A stretch of 64,000 bases of DNA from AP-15 sp035538335 (GTDB taxonomy: Bacteria > Pseudomonadota > Alphaproteobacteria > ATCC43930 > CGMCC-115725): the NCBI GenBank assembly GCA_035538335.1, contig DATLKN010000031.1, positions 62,001 to 126,000 of the forward strand. Direction: 5' to 3'. Below the pieces are notes generated by a model. That model was not told the DNA's origin. It searched no databases and saw only the letters and a program-made list of their open reading frames with translations. Shown here piece after piece: positions 32,409 through 40,850 of this stretch (position 1 is the stretch's first letter; each line of letters begins with the position of its first letter). Both the position numbers and the translations under genes were made by a program.

Positions 32409-32828
32409 ATGAAGCATCTCTTGAACGGCGTTGCGGTCGCCGGCGCGCTCGCGCTCGCGGCGCCGGTATGGGCGCAGACCAACCCGCCCGCCTCGGCGCC
32501 GCCGGCGGCTCAGAGCGCCCCGGCGGCACCCGCGCCGTCGGCGGCTCCCCCGCCGGCCGCGGCGCCTGCAGCTCCCGCGCCCTCCGCGGCCGCCCCGCCG
32601 CCGGCCGCCCCGCCGGCTCCGGCGACGACTTCGGCAGCGCCCCCGAAACCGATGCCAAAGAAGATGGTGATGCACAAGAAGATGATGATGCGCAAAAGGA
32701 TGGTCATGCGCCGTCCGCCGCGGCGCGCCGTCGCCGCCGGCGATCGCATCACCGAGCAGCTGAACCGCGAAGAATTGGCGCGGATCAACTCGGGCAACAC
32801 GAGCGCTCCGCCACCGACCAAGCCATAG
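32409..32828 (+). CDS. Secreted Ala/Pro-rich protein with a Met/Lys-rich basic segment
   Basis: A 139-residue protein with a clear signal peptide (MKHLLNGVAVAGALALAAPV, cut after VWA). A long Ala/Pro tract (about 28-78) follows, then a remarkable basic segment PKKMVMHKKMMMRKRMVMRR (about 82-101), rich in Met with one His. The C-terminus ITEQLNREELARINSGN is soluble. Met-rich clusters can bind Cu(I), but no family is recognised. The start is chosen for the signal peptide; a longer frame upstream has no homology. A terminator follows. Confidence 0.75.
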   Translation: MKHLLNGVAVAGALALAAPVWAQTNPPASAPPAAQSAPAAPAPSAAPPPAAAPAAPAPSAAAPPPAAPPAPATTSAAPPKPMPKKMVMHKKMMMRKRMVMRRPPRRAVAAGDRITEQLNREELARINSGNTSAPPPTKP

Positions 32829-32843
32829 GCGCGGGAGCACGGA

Positions 32844-32867
32844 AAAGGGGGGCCGAAGCCCCCCTTT
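32844..32867 (+). terminator. Rho-independent terminator
   Basis: AAAGGGGGGC and GCCCCCCTTT form a perfect ten-base stem with a CGAA loop. The A and T flanks make it work in both directions, fitting its place between the secreted-protein gene and the convergent gene at 32899. Confidence 0.85.
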
Positions 32868-32898
32868 CTCGCATCCACGGCCGGCTGGATACGGCGCG

Positions 32899-33501
32899 TC
32901 AGTCGCCGATCAGCAGCCGCCGCTGCTGTGCGACCTTGTCCATCTCGGACAACAGCTCGTGCAATGCGCGATCGGCGACGTACGCCATCTTCGCGAAGGC
33001 ACGCAGAAAGCTGTCGCTGCGCGGCAGCTGGAACAGCGTCTCGTCGCCATCTTTCGCCGTCGCCGCGCTGACCAGCACGACATTGTCGAACGGCTGCAGG
33101 ACGAGTTCGCCGAGCGCCTTGCCCGGGCCGGTCACATATTCGACGACGCGGCAGCGCCCGCCGTTGCGCGACTCCGCCACGATCGTCATGCGATAGGCGG
33201 CGCGCGTCGTCGCCGCCTCAATCAGCGCGCGGGCGAAGGGGCGCAGAAAGCTCTCGTCGAAGCCGAGCAGCGCCGTCGGGCCGTCGTCGTTCGCCGAAGA
33301 GCGCATTTCGAGCGTCGCCCACAGCGACGCGCGGCCGCGGAAATAATCGGCCGAGGCGAGATCGAGATTGATCGAGTCGATCGGCATCGGCGGCAGCACC
33401 GAACGAGCCGACAGGAAAGCAAAGCACGCCGTCTCGCGACGCAGCGAGATGTTGGTCGTCGCTTCGAGATTGCGGTCGGTGATCGCGGGTGTGTCAGCCA
33501 T
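32899..33501 (-). CDS. Hypothetical protein, 200 residues
   Basis: No family recognised. A soluble protein without signal or membrane segments: LPPMPIDSINLDLASADYFR near residue 37, FDESFLRPFARALIEAATTR in the middle, and a helical C-terminus LHELLSEMDKVAQQRRLL. The repeated 'SFLRAFA' / 'SFLRPFA' motif (about residues 84 and 163) suggests two related halves. GC-rich third positions and a convergent terminator at its 3' end support a real gene. Nothing recognised between 33502 and 33647. Confidence 0.65.
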   Translation of the reverse strand: MADTPAITDRNLEATTNISLRRETACFAFLSARSVLPPMPIDSINLDLASADYFRGRASLWATLEMRSSANDDGPTALLGFDESFLRPFARALIEAATTRAAYRMTIVAESRNGGRCRVVEYVTGPGKALGELVLQPFDNVVLVSAATAKDGDETLFQLPRSDSFLRAFAKMAYVADRALHELLSEMDKVAQQRRLLIGD

Positions 33502-33647
33502 GACAGAGCCTCGTCATCGAAGTGAGGCGCGGGACGACCGTCTCGCGTTGCCGTCGCTCTATTCTCGAACCGGAGAGCCCCCTCGCCCCACCCTTCAGAT
33601 AAACTGAGCTTGCCCCCGCTGTCAAAGCGCTTCGCGAGGCACCCGGT

Positions 33648-34415
33648 TTATGCGGCCTTTGGCCGCGAGTATAAGGTGTGTTTCCTGCCGCTCTCGCGGC
33701 GTGCGAGCATGCCGTCGCTTCCTGCCGCTGGCTGCCTGCCGGCCGGCGAGGGAAGCAACCCGTGCAGCGCCGTTTCGCCGAGCGCGCGCCATTGCGGCGG
33801 CGGGGCGCTGAAGGAGAAGCCCGCGCAAAGATCTAGCGAGGCGGCCAGGATGTGTGGCGGCAGCGGCCGGCGTCGGAGCAGCGCCTCGACGATCCGCGGC
33901 CGCAGCGGCGGCGTCGCGACGAGCCGCCACAGCTGCTCTTCGCCGATCGCCGCGCCGCGGTTGCGCAGCAGCGTGAGCATCAACGCTTCGTCACCGGTCG
34001 CCAGCAGCATGCCGCAGATCGGCTCGGCGATCTGGAAGCGGCGCGCCAGCGCGAAGCGATGCGCCGCCGAGCGAACTTCGAGGATCTGCAGCAGATCGCT
34101 TTCCTCGAAAAGCGGCGAATGCTCAATCAGCGGCGCCGCCACTTCGGCCTGGTCGGCGGCAAAGGCGAGAAGCGTCTCGCGCGACAAGACTTCGGCGCGC
34201 TTCAGGCTTTCCGCGAGAACCCGGCGCACCAGAATTTCTTCGTCGAATGCGGTCAAGCGAAAGAACTGCTCGGCGAGCGCGCGCTCGGCGGTGGACAACG
34301 CACCCGTGCAAAAAATCTCGCCGAGCCGCTCCGCCGCCTTGGCGCGGCATTTCCAGCTCGACTCTTCGATCAGTTGCCGGCCGAGTTCGGTGAGGCTCCC
34401 GTCGTCGCGCGTCAC
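33648..34415 (-). CDS. DUF2336-containing protein
   Basis: A 255-residue all-helical protein resembling the DUF2336 family of alphaproteobacteria: VLSRETLLAFAADQAEVAAP, LIEHSPLFEESDLLQILEVR and AHRFALARRF with HEAT-like helices. The start is GTG 34415, preceded by GAGAGGTGCC. The C-terminal tail from about residue 215 (SPAGRQPAAGSDGMLARRES) is disordered. Family function is unknown; some members sit in regulatory neighbourhoods. The length is shorter than many family members. Confidence 0.7.
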   Translation of the reverse strand: MTRDDGSLTELGRQLIEESSWKCRAKAAERLGEIFCTGALSTAERALAEQFFRLTAFDEEILVRRVLAESLKRAEVLSRETLLAFAADQAEVAAPLIEHSPLFEESDLLQILEVRSAAHRFALARRFQIAEPICGMLLATGDEALMLTLLRNRGAAIGEEQLWRLVATPPLRPRIVEALLRRRPLPPHILAASLDLCAGFSFSAPPPQWRALGETALHGLLPSPAGRQPAAGSDGMLARRESGRKHTLYSRPKAA

Positions 34416-34508
34416 GGCACCTCTCTCGCAGGGCTCGCTCGAGCCACCGGCGAAACCTTTGCAAAACCTTTATTAACGAGGGGTTAACACGGGGCCGCGT
34501 GGAGGGGG

Positions 34509-36374
34509 TCATTGTTGTGCGTTGCGGTCGAGCGCCTCCTCGGCGGCGAGCCAGTCGCGCTCGGCTGCTTCGATCAGGCGGTCGAGCTCAGCGCGCCGCT
34601 TGAGCGCAGCGGCTGTCTCTTGCCGGAAGGCCGCCTGCGGCGCCGAGAGCGCCCGGTCGAGGGCGTCGCGCTCGACCGCGAGCCGGGCGAGCGTTTCCTC
34701 GGCATGCCGCGAGCGGAGCCGCAGCGGTTCGAGGGCACGCCGGCGTTCGGCGTCGCGCCGGCGTTCGGCGCGACGCCCTTCGCCCGCCGCGGGCCCGCCG
34801 CCGTCGCCTGCTGCGCTGTCGAGGACGAGGGCGCGGTAATCGTCGAGATCGCCCGCAAAGGGCCGCACCGTGCCGTCGGCGACGAGCCAAAGTCGGTCGG
34901 CGACCAGCTCGACGAGATGGCGGTCGTGGCTGACCAGCACAACCGCCCCGGGGAACTCATTGAGCGCCGCGACCAGCGCCTCGCGCGCTTCGAGATCGAG
35001 ATGGTTGGTCGGCTCGTCGAGGACGAGAAGGGCGGGCGCATCGACGCTGACGAGGGCAAGGTTGAGCCGCGCCCGCTCGCCGCCCGACAGATCGGCGACC
35101 GGCAGAAACGCCTTGTCGGCGCCGAAGCCGAAACCACCGAGCCGGGTGCGCACGCGCTCGGGCGGGCTCTGCGGCATCAGCGCCGCGAGGTGGTCGAAGG
35201 CGGATCGATCGACGCGCAGCTCCTCGATCTGGTGCTGGGCAAAATAACCGCAGGCGAGCTTTGGCGCCCGCCTCATCTCGCCCGACATCGCGTCGAGCCG
35301 GCCGGCGATGAGGCGCGCCAGCGTCGTCTTGCCGTTGCCGTTGGCGCCGACCAGCGCGATGCGGTCGTCGGGATCGAGCCGCAGATCGAGCCGCGACAGA
35401 ACGGGTTTTCCCGACAGATACCCGACGCTCGCCTGGTCGAAGCTAATCAGCGGCGGCGCCAGGCAAGGCGGGTCGGGGAAGCGGATCGTCGGCGGCGGTT
35501 CCTCCTCGGCGAGCGCGACCGGCTGCAATCGCGCCAGCGCCTTCAGCCGGCTCTGCGCCTGCCGCGCCTTCGAGGCCTTGGCGCGGAACCGGTCGATGAA
35601 GGTTTGCAGCCGCTCGCGCTCGGCCACCTGCCGCCGGGCGAGGCTCGCCGCCAGCGCCCTGGCTTCCTGCCGCGCGCGCACAAAGGCGTCGAAGCCGCCG
35701 GCATAGAGGGTCAGCTTGCCGCGCTCCAGATGCAGCGTCGTCGTCGCGACGGCATTGAGAAACCGCCGGTCGTGGCTGACGAGAACAAGGGTGCGCGGGT
35801 AGACCCGCAGATGCCGTTCGAGCCAGATCGCCGCCTCGAGGTCGAGATGGTTGGTCGGCTCGTCGAGCAGCAACAGGTCGGGCTCGGCGAAAAGGACGGC
35901 GGCGAGCGCGACCCGCATCCGCCAGCCCCCGGAAAGATCGTCGAGCCGGGCCTGCTGCATCGCTTCGCCGAGCCCAAGTCCGGCCAACAGCCGCGCCGCC
36001 CGTGCCGGTGCGGCGGCGGCGCCGATCTCGAAGAGCCGTGCCTCGATCTCGGCGAGCCGCAGCGGCGCCGCTTCCCGCCCGCGCTCCTGCAACAGCGCGG
36101 CGCGCTCGGTGTCGGCGGCGAGCACGGTGGCGCGCGGCGTCGCGGCGCCGCTGGGCGCCTCCTGCGCAAGAAAGCCGATACGGCAATGCCGCGGCAGCTC
36201 GATGTCGCCAGCGTCCGGCTCGCGCGCGCCGCGGACGAGGTCGATGAGTGTTGATTTGCCGGTCCCGTTGCGCCCGACGAGACCGACCTTGGCACCCGCC
36301 GGGATCTGCGCATTCGCCGCGTCGAGCAGCGTGCGCCCGCCGATGCGGTAGGTGAGGTTCGCAATGGTCAGCAT
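34509..36374 (-). CDS. ABC-F family ATPase (Uup/YheS-like)
   Basis: A 621-residue protein with two ABC ATPase domains and no membrane part. Domain 1 has Walker A GRNGTGKST (34-42), signature LSGGW and Walker B LLLLDEPTNHLDLEAAIWLE. Domain 2 has GANGNGKTT, LSGGERARLNLALVS and VLDEPTNHLDLEAREALVAA. The linker between them is basic and helical (RLQTFIDRFRAKASKARQAQ), typical of ABC-F proteins that act at the ribosome. A C-terminal coiled coil (about 530-620) resembles the DNA-binding tail of Uup. Role: relief of ribosome stalling or a related function. Confidence 0.92.
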   Translation of the reverse strand: MLTIANLTYRIGGRTLLDAANAQIPAGAKVGLVGRNGTGKSTLIDLVRGAREPDAGDIELPRHCRIGFLAQEAPSGAATPRATVLAADTERAALLQERGREAAPLRLAEIEARLFEIGAAAAPARAARLLAGLGLGEAMQQARLDDLSGGWRMRVALAAVLFAEPDLLLLDEPTNHLDLEAAIWLERHLRVYPRTLVLVSHDRRFLNAVATTTLHLERGKLTLYAGGFDAFVRARQEARALAASLARRQVAERERLQTFIDRFRAKASKARQAQSRLKALARLQPVALAEEEPPPTIRFPDPPCLAPPLISFDQASVGYLSGKPVLSRLDLRLDPDDRIALVGANGNGKTTLARLIAGRLDAMSGEMRRAPKLACGYFAQHQIEELRVDRSAFDHLAALMPQSPPERVRTRLGGFGFGADKAFLPVADLSGGERARLNLALVSVDAPALLVLDEPTNHLDLEAREALVAALNEFPGAVVLVSHDRHLVELVADRLWLVADGTVRPFAGDLDDYRALVLDSAAGDGGGPAAGEGRRAERRRDAERRRALEPLRLRSRHAEETLARLAVERDALDRALSAPQAAFRQETAAALKRRAELDRLIEAAERDWLAAEEALDRNAQQ

Positions 36375-36399
36375 TCGGGGGTCGCAGGGATCGGCGATG

Positions 36400-36520
36400 T
36401 GCGTGCTTCGAGGGCTTGCCGCGCAAGCCGCCTCAGGATGCAGATCTCCTTGCTGCCATCAACAACAACCTCATGGTGAGCGCGCATAGCGCGCGTCTCG
36501 AACCACGCACGAACACCATG
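36400..36520. repeat. Degenerate palindromic repeat, family E
   Basis: CTCATGGTGAGCGCGCATAG then CGCGCGTCTCGAACCACG, with a partner CTTCGAGGGCTTGCCGCGCA before it, resembles the dispersed Rhizobiales repeat with the consensus CTCATGGTGAG...TCTCGAACCATGAG. It lies between the ABC-F and acyl-CoA dehydrogenase genes. Only one copy in this window. Confidence 0.45.
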
Positions 36521-36533
36521 CGGCATCGAGCTG

Positions 36534-37718
36534 TCAGTTCGCGCCGCCTTGCCGCAACAGGCGCTGCGCGAGGCTCCAGCGGTGCACCTCGGACGGCCCG
36601 TCATAGATGCGGAACGGCCGCACCTCGCGAAACAGCCGCGCGACGATCGTGTCGCCGGTGACGCCGAGCCCGCCCAGGACCTGCACGCAGCGGTCGACAA
36701 CGCGCCAGATCGCCTCGGAGCAGACGATCTTGGCGATGCTCGACTCGCGGTTGGCACGCTGCCCTTGATCGAGCAGCCACGCGGTGTGCCAGATGACGAG
36801 CCGGCTCGTATGGATGTCTATCTCGTTGTCGGCGAGCATGAAGCCGACCCCTTCATGCTCGCCGATCGGCTTGCCGAAGGCGGTGCGCCGGCGCGCGTAG
36901 CCGCAGGCGATGTCGTGCGCCCGGCGGGCGGCGCCGAGCCACCGCATGCAATGCGTCAGGCGCGCCGGGGCGAGCCGCACCTGGGCATAGCGAAAGCCTT
37001 CGCCGATGCGGCCCAGGACGTCGCTCTCGTGCACCCGCAGGCCTGAGAAGCGCACCACCGCATGGCCGCCGGCGAAGGCTTCGTCGAGGCTGTCGAGCAC
37101 CCGCTCGACGGCGATGCCGGGCGCCTCCATCGGGGTGAGGAACATCGTCGCCCCGGCCGGGCCGCCCGCGTCGCTCTCGTTGCGCGCCATGACGATGCCA
37201 AGGGAGGCGCCGACCGCCCCGGTGATTAGCCATTTGAGCCCGTCGATGACGAAGTATTCGCCGTCGCGGCGGGCAGTCGTGGCGAGCAGCGAGGGGTCGG
37301 CGCCGGCGCCGGGCGCCGGCTCCGTCATCGCGAAGCAGGAGCGGATCTCACCCGCCGCGAGCGGCCGCAGCCAGCGCTCTTTGTGGCGCTCTTCGGCAAT
37401 CTTTTCGAGCATGTGCATGTTGGCTTCGTCGGGCGCGAAGCAGTTGAGCGCGACGGGCCCGAGCGGCGAATAGCCGGCCGCCTCGAAGACCACCGCCTGG
37501 GCGCGGTGATCGAGCCCGAGCCCGCCCCATTCGCGCGACACATGCGGCGTGAGCAGCCCCGCCTCGCGGCCGAGCGCGACGAGTTCGCGCCGCAATTCCT
37601 CGGAGGGGCCGTGCGCGCCCTGCCGCGGATCGCTCTCATAGGGCAGGATCCGCTGCCGCACGAAACTCTCGGTGCGCTCCTGCAAGGCGCGCAGATCGTC
37701 GGAGAGGGAAAAGTCCAT
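36534..37718 (-). CDS. Acyl-CoA dehydrogenase
   Basis: A 394-residue acyl-CoA dehydrogenase: MDFSLSDDLRALQERTESFV, CFAMTEPAPGAGADPSLLAT (FAD/substrate loop), FVIDGLKWLITGAVGASLGI, YARRRTAFGKPIGEHEGVGF, and RIYDGPSEVHRWSLAQRLLR at the C-terminus. The YDGPSEVHR ending and sequence resemble the ACAD10/11-like subgroup. It inserts an alpha-beta double bond into an acyl-CoA, passing electrons to ETF; chain specificity is unknown. The ETF genes are not in the window. Confidence 0.92.
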   Translation of the reverse strand: MDFSLSDDLRALQERTESFVRQRILPYESDPRQGAHGPSEELRRELVALGREAGLLTPHVSREWGGLGLDHRAQAVVFEAAGYSPLGPVALNCFAPDEANMHMLEKIAEERHKERWLRPLAAGEIRSCFAMTEPAPGAGADPSLLATTARRDGEYFVIDGLKWLITGAVGASLGIVMARNESDAGGPAGATMFLTPMEAPGIAVERVLDSLDEAFAGGHAVVRFSGLRVHESDVLGRIGEGFRYAQVRLAPARLTHCMRWLGAARRAHDIACGYARRRTAFGKPIGEHEGVGFMLADNEIDIHTSRLVIWHTAWLLDQGQRANRESSIAKIVCSEAIWRVVDRCVQVLGGLGVTGDTIVARLFREVRPFRIYDGPSEVHRWSLAQRLLRQGGAN

Positions 37719-37720
37719 GG

Positions 37721-38683
37721 CTAGGTTCTCCGGAATGCCGGCGGGCCGGCGCGGCGGGCCCGCTCGCGCAGCGCGATGTAGAGCCCCGAGGCGATGATGA
37801 CCGCCGCCCCGGTCCAGGTCCAGGAATCAGGGAATTGAGCGAAGATCAGCCAGCCGAGGCTCGCCGTGCCGATCAGCTCGACATACCCCAGCGGCGCGAT
37901 GACGGCGGCCGGGCCCTGCTGAAAGGCGCGGATGATCAGGTAGTGCCCCATGCCGCCAAAGCAGCCGATCGCGAGAAACAGCGCGAGGTCGGTGAGGTTC
38001 TTTGGCACGACGAAGACGAAGGGCAACACGAAGCTCGTCGCGAGCGAGCCCAGCAGGGCGGCGAAAATGATGCCGGTCGCGGCGTTGTCATAGGCGGCGA
38101 TCCAGCGCGTCGCGATCTGGTACAGCGCATAACAAACCGAGGAGACGAGGAGCAGCAGTACGGCGAGGTTCTCGAAACCGCTGCCCGGCCGGATGATCAG
38201 GAGGGCCCCGAGAAAGCCGACGACGACTGCGCTCCAGCGGCGCGGGCCCACGCTCTCGCCGAGCAGGGGCACCGACAGCGCGGTGACGATCAGGGGCGAG
38301 GTGAAGCCGATCGCCGAGGCGGTGGCGAGCGGCACATGCCCGATCGCAGTGACGAAGACAATGTTCGAAAGCAGCATCAAGAGCGAGCGGCCGATCTGCA
38401 CCGCCGGCCGCCGGGTGCGGAAGAGCCGCCGGCCGTAGCGCGGCAGGAACACCGCCAGCATGATCGCGAGGTGCCCCGTGAACCGCGCCCAGACGATCTC
38501 CATGACCGGGTAATGCGGGGCCAGCAGTTTGACCCCGGCATTCAAGAACGGGAACATCGAGACGCCGGCGCACATTAGCAGGACGCCGCGCAGCACGTCC
38601 GGCCGGCGGCGCCTCCCGAGGCCCGCGGCGCGGGCCGGCGATTTGACCGTGCTCAGAGCAGGGCGCGCATCGCCTTCGCGCAT
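37721..38683 (-). CDS. DMT-family (EamA) transporter
   Basis: A 320-residue inner-membrane protein with ten hydrophobic segments in two EamA repeats: RGVLLMCAGVSMFPFLNAGV, VMEIVWARFTGHLAIMLAVF, ATASAIGFTSPLIVTALSVP, then YVELIGTASLGWLIFAQFPD in the second repeat. Such carriers export metabolites. The ATG at 38683 lies inside the 3' end of the aldolase gene (31-base overlap), suggesting coupled translation. The 2-base gap to the acyl-CoA dehydrogenase downstream extends the operon: aldolase, exporter, dehydrogenase. Confidence 0.85.
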   Translation of the reverse strand: MREGDARPALSTVKSPARAAGLGRRRRPDVLRGVLLMCAGVSMFPFLNAGVKLLAPHYPVMEIVWARFTGHLAIMLAVFLPRYGRRLFRTRRPAVQIGRSLLMLLSNIVFVTAIGHVPLATASAIGFTSPLIVTALSVPLLGESVGPRRWSAVVVGFLGALLIIRPGSGFENLAVLLLLVSSVCYALYQIATRWIAAYDNAATGIIFAALLGSLATSFVLPFVFVVPKNLTDLALFLAIGCFGGMGHYLIIRAFQQGPAAVIAPLGYVELIGTASLGWLIFAQFPDSWTWTGAAVIIASGLYIALRERARRAGPPAFRRT

Positions 38684-39441
38684 TCCCTGGCGCCGCTCGC
38701 CATGAAGCCGAGGTCGCTGCCGGTCAACAGATACCGCATGCCCATGCCGATATAGCGGCGCATCAGCTCGGGCTCGTAGACGCCGCCCATGCCGGGGTGC
38801 TTGCCCTGCGCCCGGCAGGCCGCGATGACGGTGCGGTAGGCTTCGACGATCCGCTCGTGGCCGAGCTGGCCGGGTATGCCCATCTCGATCGACAGATCGC
38901 TGGTACCGATCAAGAGCGAATCGATGCCGGGCACGGCGGCGATCTTTTCGGCGTTCGCGATCGCCTGCGGCGTCTCCAGCATGACGGTCAGAAAGGTTGC
39001 TGCGTTGATGGCGGCGCAGGTCTCGCCCATCGAAATCGTGGCGTACCCCAGATGCGGCAGCCCGCCCGCGATCGAGCGCTGCCCGACGGGCGGATAGCGC
39101 ATATGCCGCACGATCGCTTGTGCCTCCTCGGGGGTGTCGACATGCGGCATCACGATGCCGAGCGCGCCACCGTCGAGCGCCCGCGTCGCCAGCCAATATT
39201 GCCGCGCCGGCACCCGCACAAAGGGCGCGATGCCGACCGCCAATGCGGCGACCGAGATCTGCACCGCGGTGTCGAGGTCCATCGAATTGTGCTCGAGGTC
39301 GAGAAACAGCCAGTCGTAGCCGGCGGCCTTCATGATGCTGGCGATGTCGACGGTGCGCGACTGCCGGATGCCGATGCCGAGCGCCAGCTCTTCGGGCTTG
39401 GCGAGGCGTTCGCGGACGGCGTTGGTGAGGCTTGCGGGCAA
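38653..39441 (-). CDS. HpcH/HpaI aldolase family protein
   Basis: A 262-residue class II pyruvate aldolase-type TIM barrel: YDWLFLDLEHNSMDLDTAVQ, RVPARQYWLATRALDGGALG, IVMPHVDTPEEAQAIVRHMR, the metal-ligand Glu in VMLETPQAIAN and Asp in LIGTSDLSIEMG. Members cleave 2-keto-3-deoxy or 4-hydroxy-2-oxo acids. The start is TTG 39441, supported by AGGAGAGCC eight bases upstream and by MPASLTNAVRERLA matching the family N-terminus. It likely begins an operon with the DMT exporter. Confidence 0.9.
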   Translation of the reverse strand: MPASLTNAVRERLAKPEELALGIGIRQSRTVDIASIMKAAGYDWLFLDLEHNSMDLDTAVQISVAALAVGIAPFVRVPARQYWLATRALDGGALGIVMPHVDTPEEAQAIVRHMRYPPVGQRSIAGGLPHLGYATISMGETCAAINAATFLTVMLETPQAIANAEKIAAVPGIDSLLIGTSDLSIEMGIPGQLGHERIVEAYRTVIAACRAQGKHPGMGGVYEPELMRRYIGMGMRYLLTGSDLGFMASGARECAKAMRALL

Positions 39442-39479
39442 GGGAGGCTCTCCTGTCGTTGAGGCGCGCAGCGCAGGCT

Positions 39480-39564
39480 GTCATTGCGAGCGAAGCGGCG
39501 CAATCCCGTTGCCGCCGTCGCCACTCGAGCCGAGATTGCGTCGTCGCTGCGCGCCTCGCAATGA
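39480..39564. repeat. Palindromic repeat, family B, copy 3
   Basis: GTCATTGCGAG and CTCGCAATGAC termini enclose CGCAATCCCGTTGCCGCCGT and GAGATTGCGTCG arms. It occupies the spacer between the divergent aldolase and oxidoreductase genes. Confidence 0.85.
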
Positions 39565-39626
39565 CACCGTCGGTCGCGATCGGGTAACTTCGTCGCAGCG
39601 CGCGGTTCCTATCGGGAGGAGAATCG

Positions 39627-40649
39627 ATGGCGGAGAAAAACCGGCAGGTGTTGCTGAAGCGGCGGCCGACGGGCAAGCCGGCCGCAGGCGATTTCGAGAT
39701 CGCCGAGGCGCCGCTGCCCGAGCCGGGCGAGGGCGAGGTGCTGCTGCGCGGCATCTATCTGTCGCTCGACCCCTATATGCGCGGCCGGCTCTCCGCGGCG
39801 CGCTCCTACGCAAAGCCGGTCGAAATCGGCGCCGTTATCGAGGGGCGCGTCGTCGGCGAGGTGGCGGCTTCGCGCGACCCGCGCTTCCGCGAGGGCGATT
39901 ATGCCTTCGGCGGCTACGGCTGGCAGCTCTACAGCACCGTCAAGGCCGACGGGCTGATCAAGCTCGACCCGGCCGAGGCGCCGATCTCGACGGCGCTCGG
40001 TATCCTCGGCATGCCGGGGCTGACCGCCTATGTCGGGCTGAACGACATCGGCCAGCCGAAGGCGGGCGAAACCGTCGTCGTCTCCGCCGCCTCGGGGGCG
40101 GTCGGCGCGGTCGCGGGGCAGCTGGCAAAGCGTCTCGGCGTGCATGTCGTCGGCATCGCCGGCGGCGCCGACAAATGTCGCTATGTCGAAGGGGAGCTCG
40201 GCTTCGCGGCCTGCCTCGACCACCGCGCGGCCGACCTCGGCGCGGCGCTCGACCGCGCCTGCCCCAAGGGCATCGATGTTTATTTCGAGAATGTCGGCGG
40301 CGCGGTGCAGCGCGCCGTCTTCCCGCGCCTCAACGATTTCGGCCGCATGGTGATGTGCGGCATGGTCTCGGAATACAACGACCGCGAGCCGCAACCCGGC
40401 CCCAATCTGATGACGGTCGTCCGGCGGCGGATCAAGATCCAAGGCTTCATCGTCGGCGACCGCTGGCAGCTCTACGGCGAGTATCGGGCGATGGCGGCGC
40501 CGCTCGTGCGCGCGGACGAACTCAAATACCGCGAGGATATCGTCGAGGGCCTCGATAGCGCGCCGCAGGCTTTCATCGGCCTCCTCGAAGGCCGCAATTT
40601 CGGCAAGCTCCTTATTCGCCTCGCCCCCGACCCGACGCGCTCGGGTTGA
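39627..40649 (+). CDS. NADPH-dependent MDR-family reductase (CurA/PTGR-like)
   Basis: A 340-residue zinc-independent medium-chain reductase: NRQVLLKRRPTGKPAAGDFE, YLSLDPYMRGRLSAARSYAK (the family marker), GILGMPGLTAYVGLNDIGQP, the nucleotide loop VVVSAASGAVGAVAGQLAKR, GIAGGADKCRYVEGELGF, and IDVYFENVGGAVQRAVFPRL. Relatives reduce alpha,beta-unsaturated ketones such as curcumin or prostaglandins using NADPH. GGGAGGAGAATCG before the ATG is a strong ribosome site. Confidence 0.9.
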   Translation: MAEKNRQVLLKRRPTGKPAAGDFEIAEAPLPEPGEGEVLLRGIYLSLDPYMRGRLSAARSYAKPVEIGAVIEGRVVGEVAASRDPRFREGDYAFGGYGWQLYSTVKADGLIKLDPAEAPISTALGILGMPGLTAYVGLNDIGQPKAGETVVVSAASGAVGAVAGQLAKRLGVHVVGIAGGADKCRYVEGELGFAACLDHRAADLGAALDRACPKGIDVYFENVGGAVQRAVFPRLNDFGRMVMCGMVSEYNDREPQPGPNLMTVVRRRIKIQGFIVGDRWQLYGEYRAMAAPLVRADELKYREDIVEGLDSAPQAFIGLLEGRNFGKLLIRLAPDPTRSG

Positions 40650-40660
40650 AAAATATTACT

Positions 40661-40724
40661 GTCATACCGGCGAAAGACGGTATCCAGGTCAGCAATGGGT
40701 CCCGACCTGCGTCGGGACGACGAT
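40661..40724. repeat. Palindromic repeat, family D, copy 1
   Basis: GTCATACCGGCGAAAGACGG ... TCCCGACCTGCGTCGGGACG. Two joined hairpins, as in the copies at 48.1 and 60.9 kb. It fills part of the 200-base spacer between two oxidoreductase genes; nothing else was seen there. Confidence 0.75.
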
Positions 40725-40850
40725 GGCCATAACTTGGTCGATGAGCTGATCGTCTAACGCCGCTAAGAAGCGGCGCGTGACGCCCGCGAAGGCGTACCGT
40801 CAGCCTCGGCGAACCCCCCTCCCGCGGCCGCTGCACTGAGGCGCTCCTTC

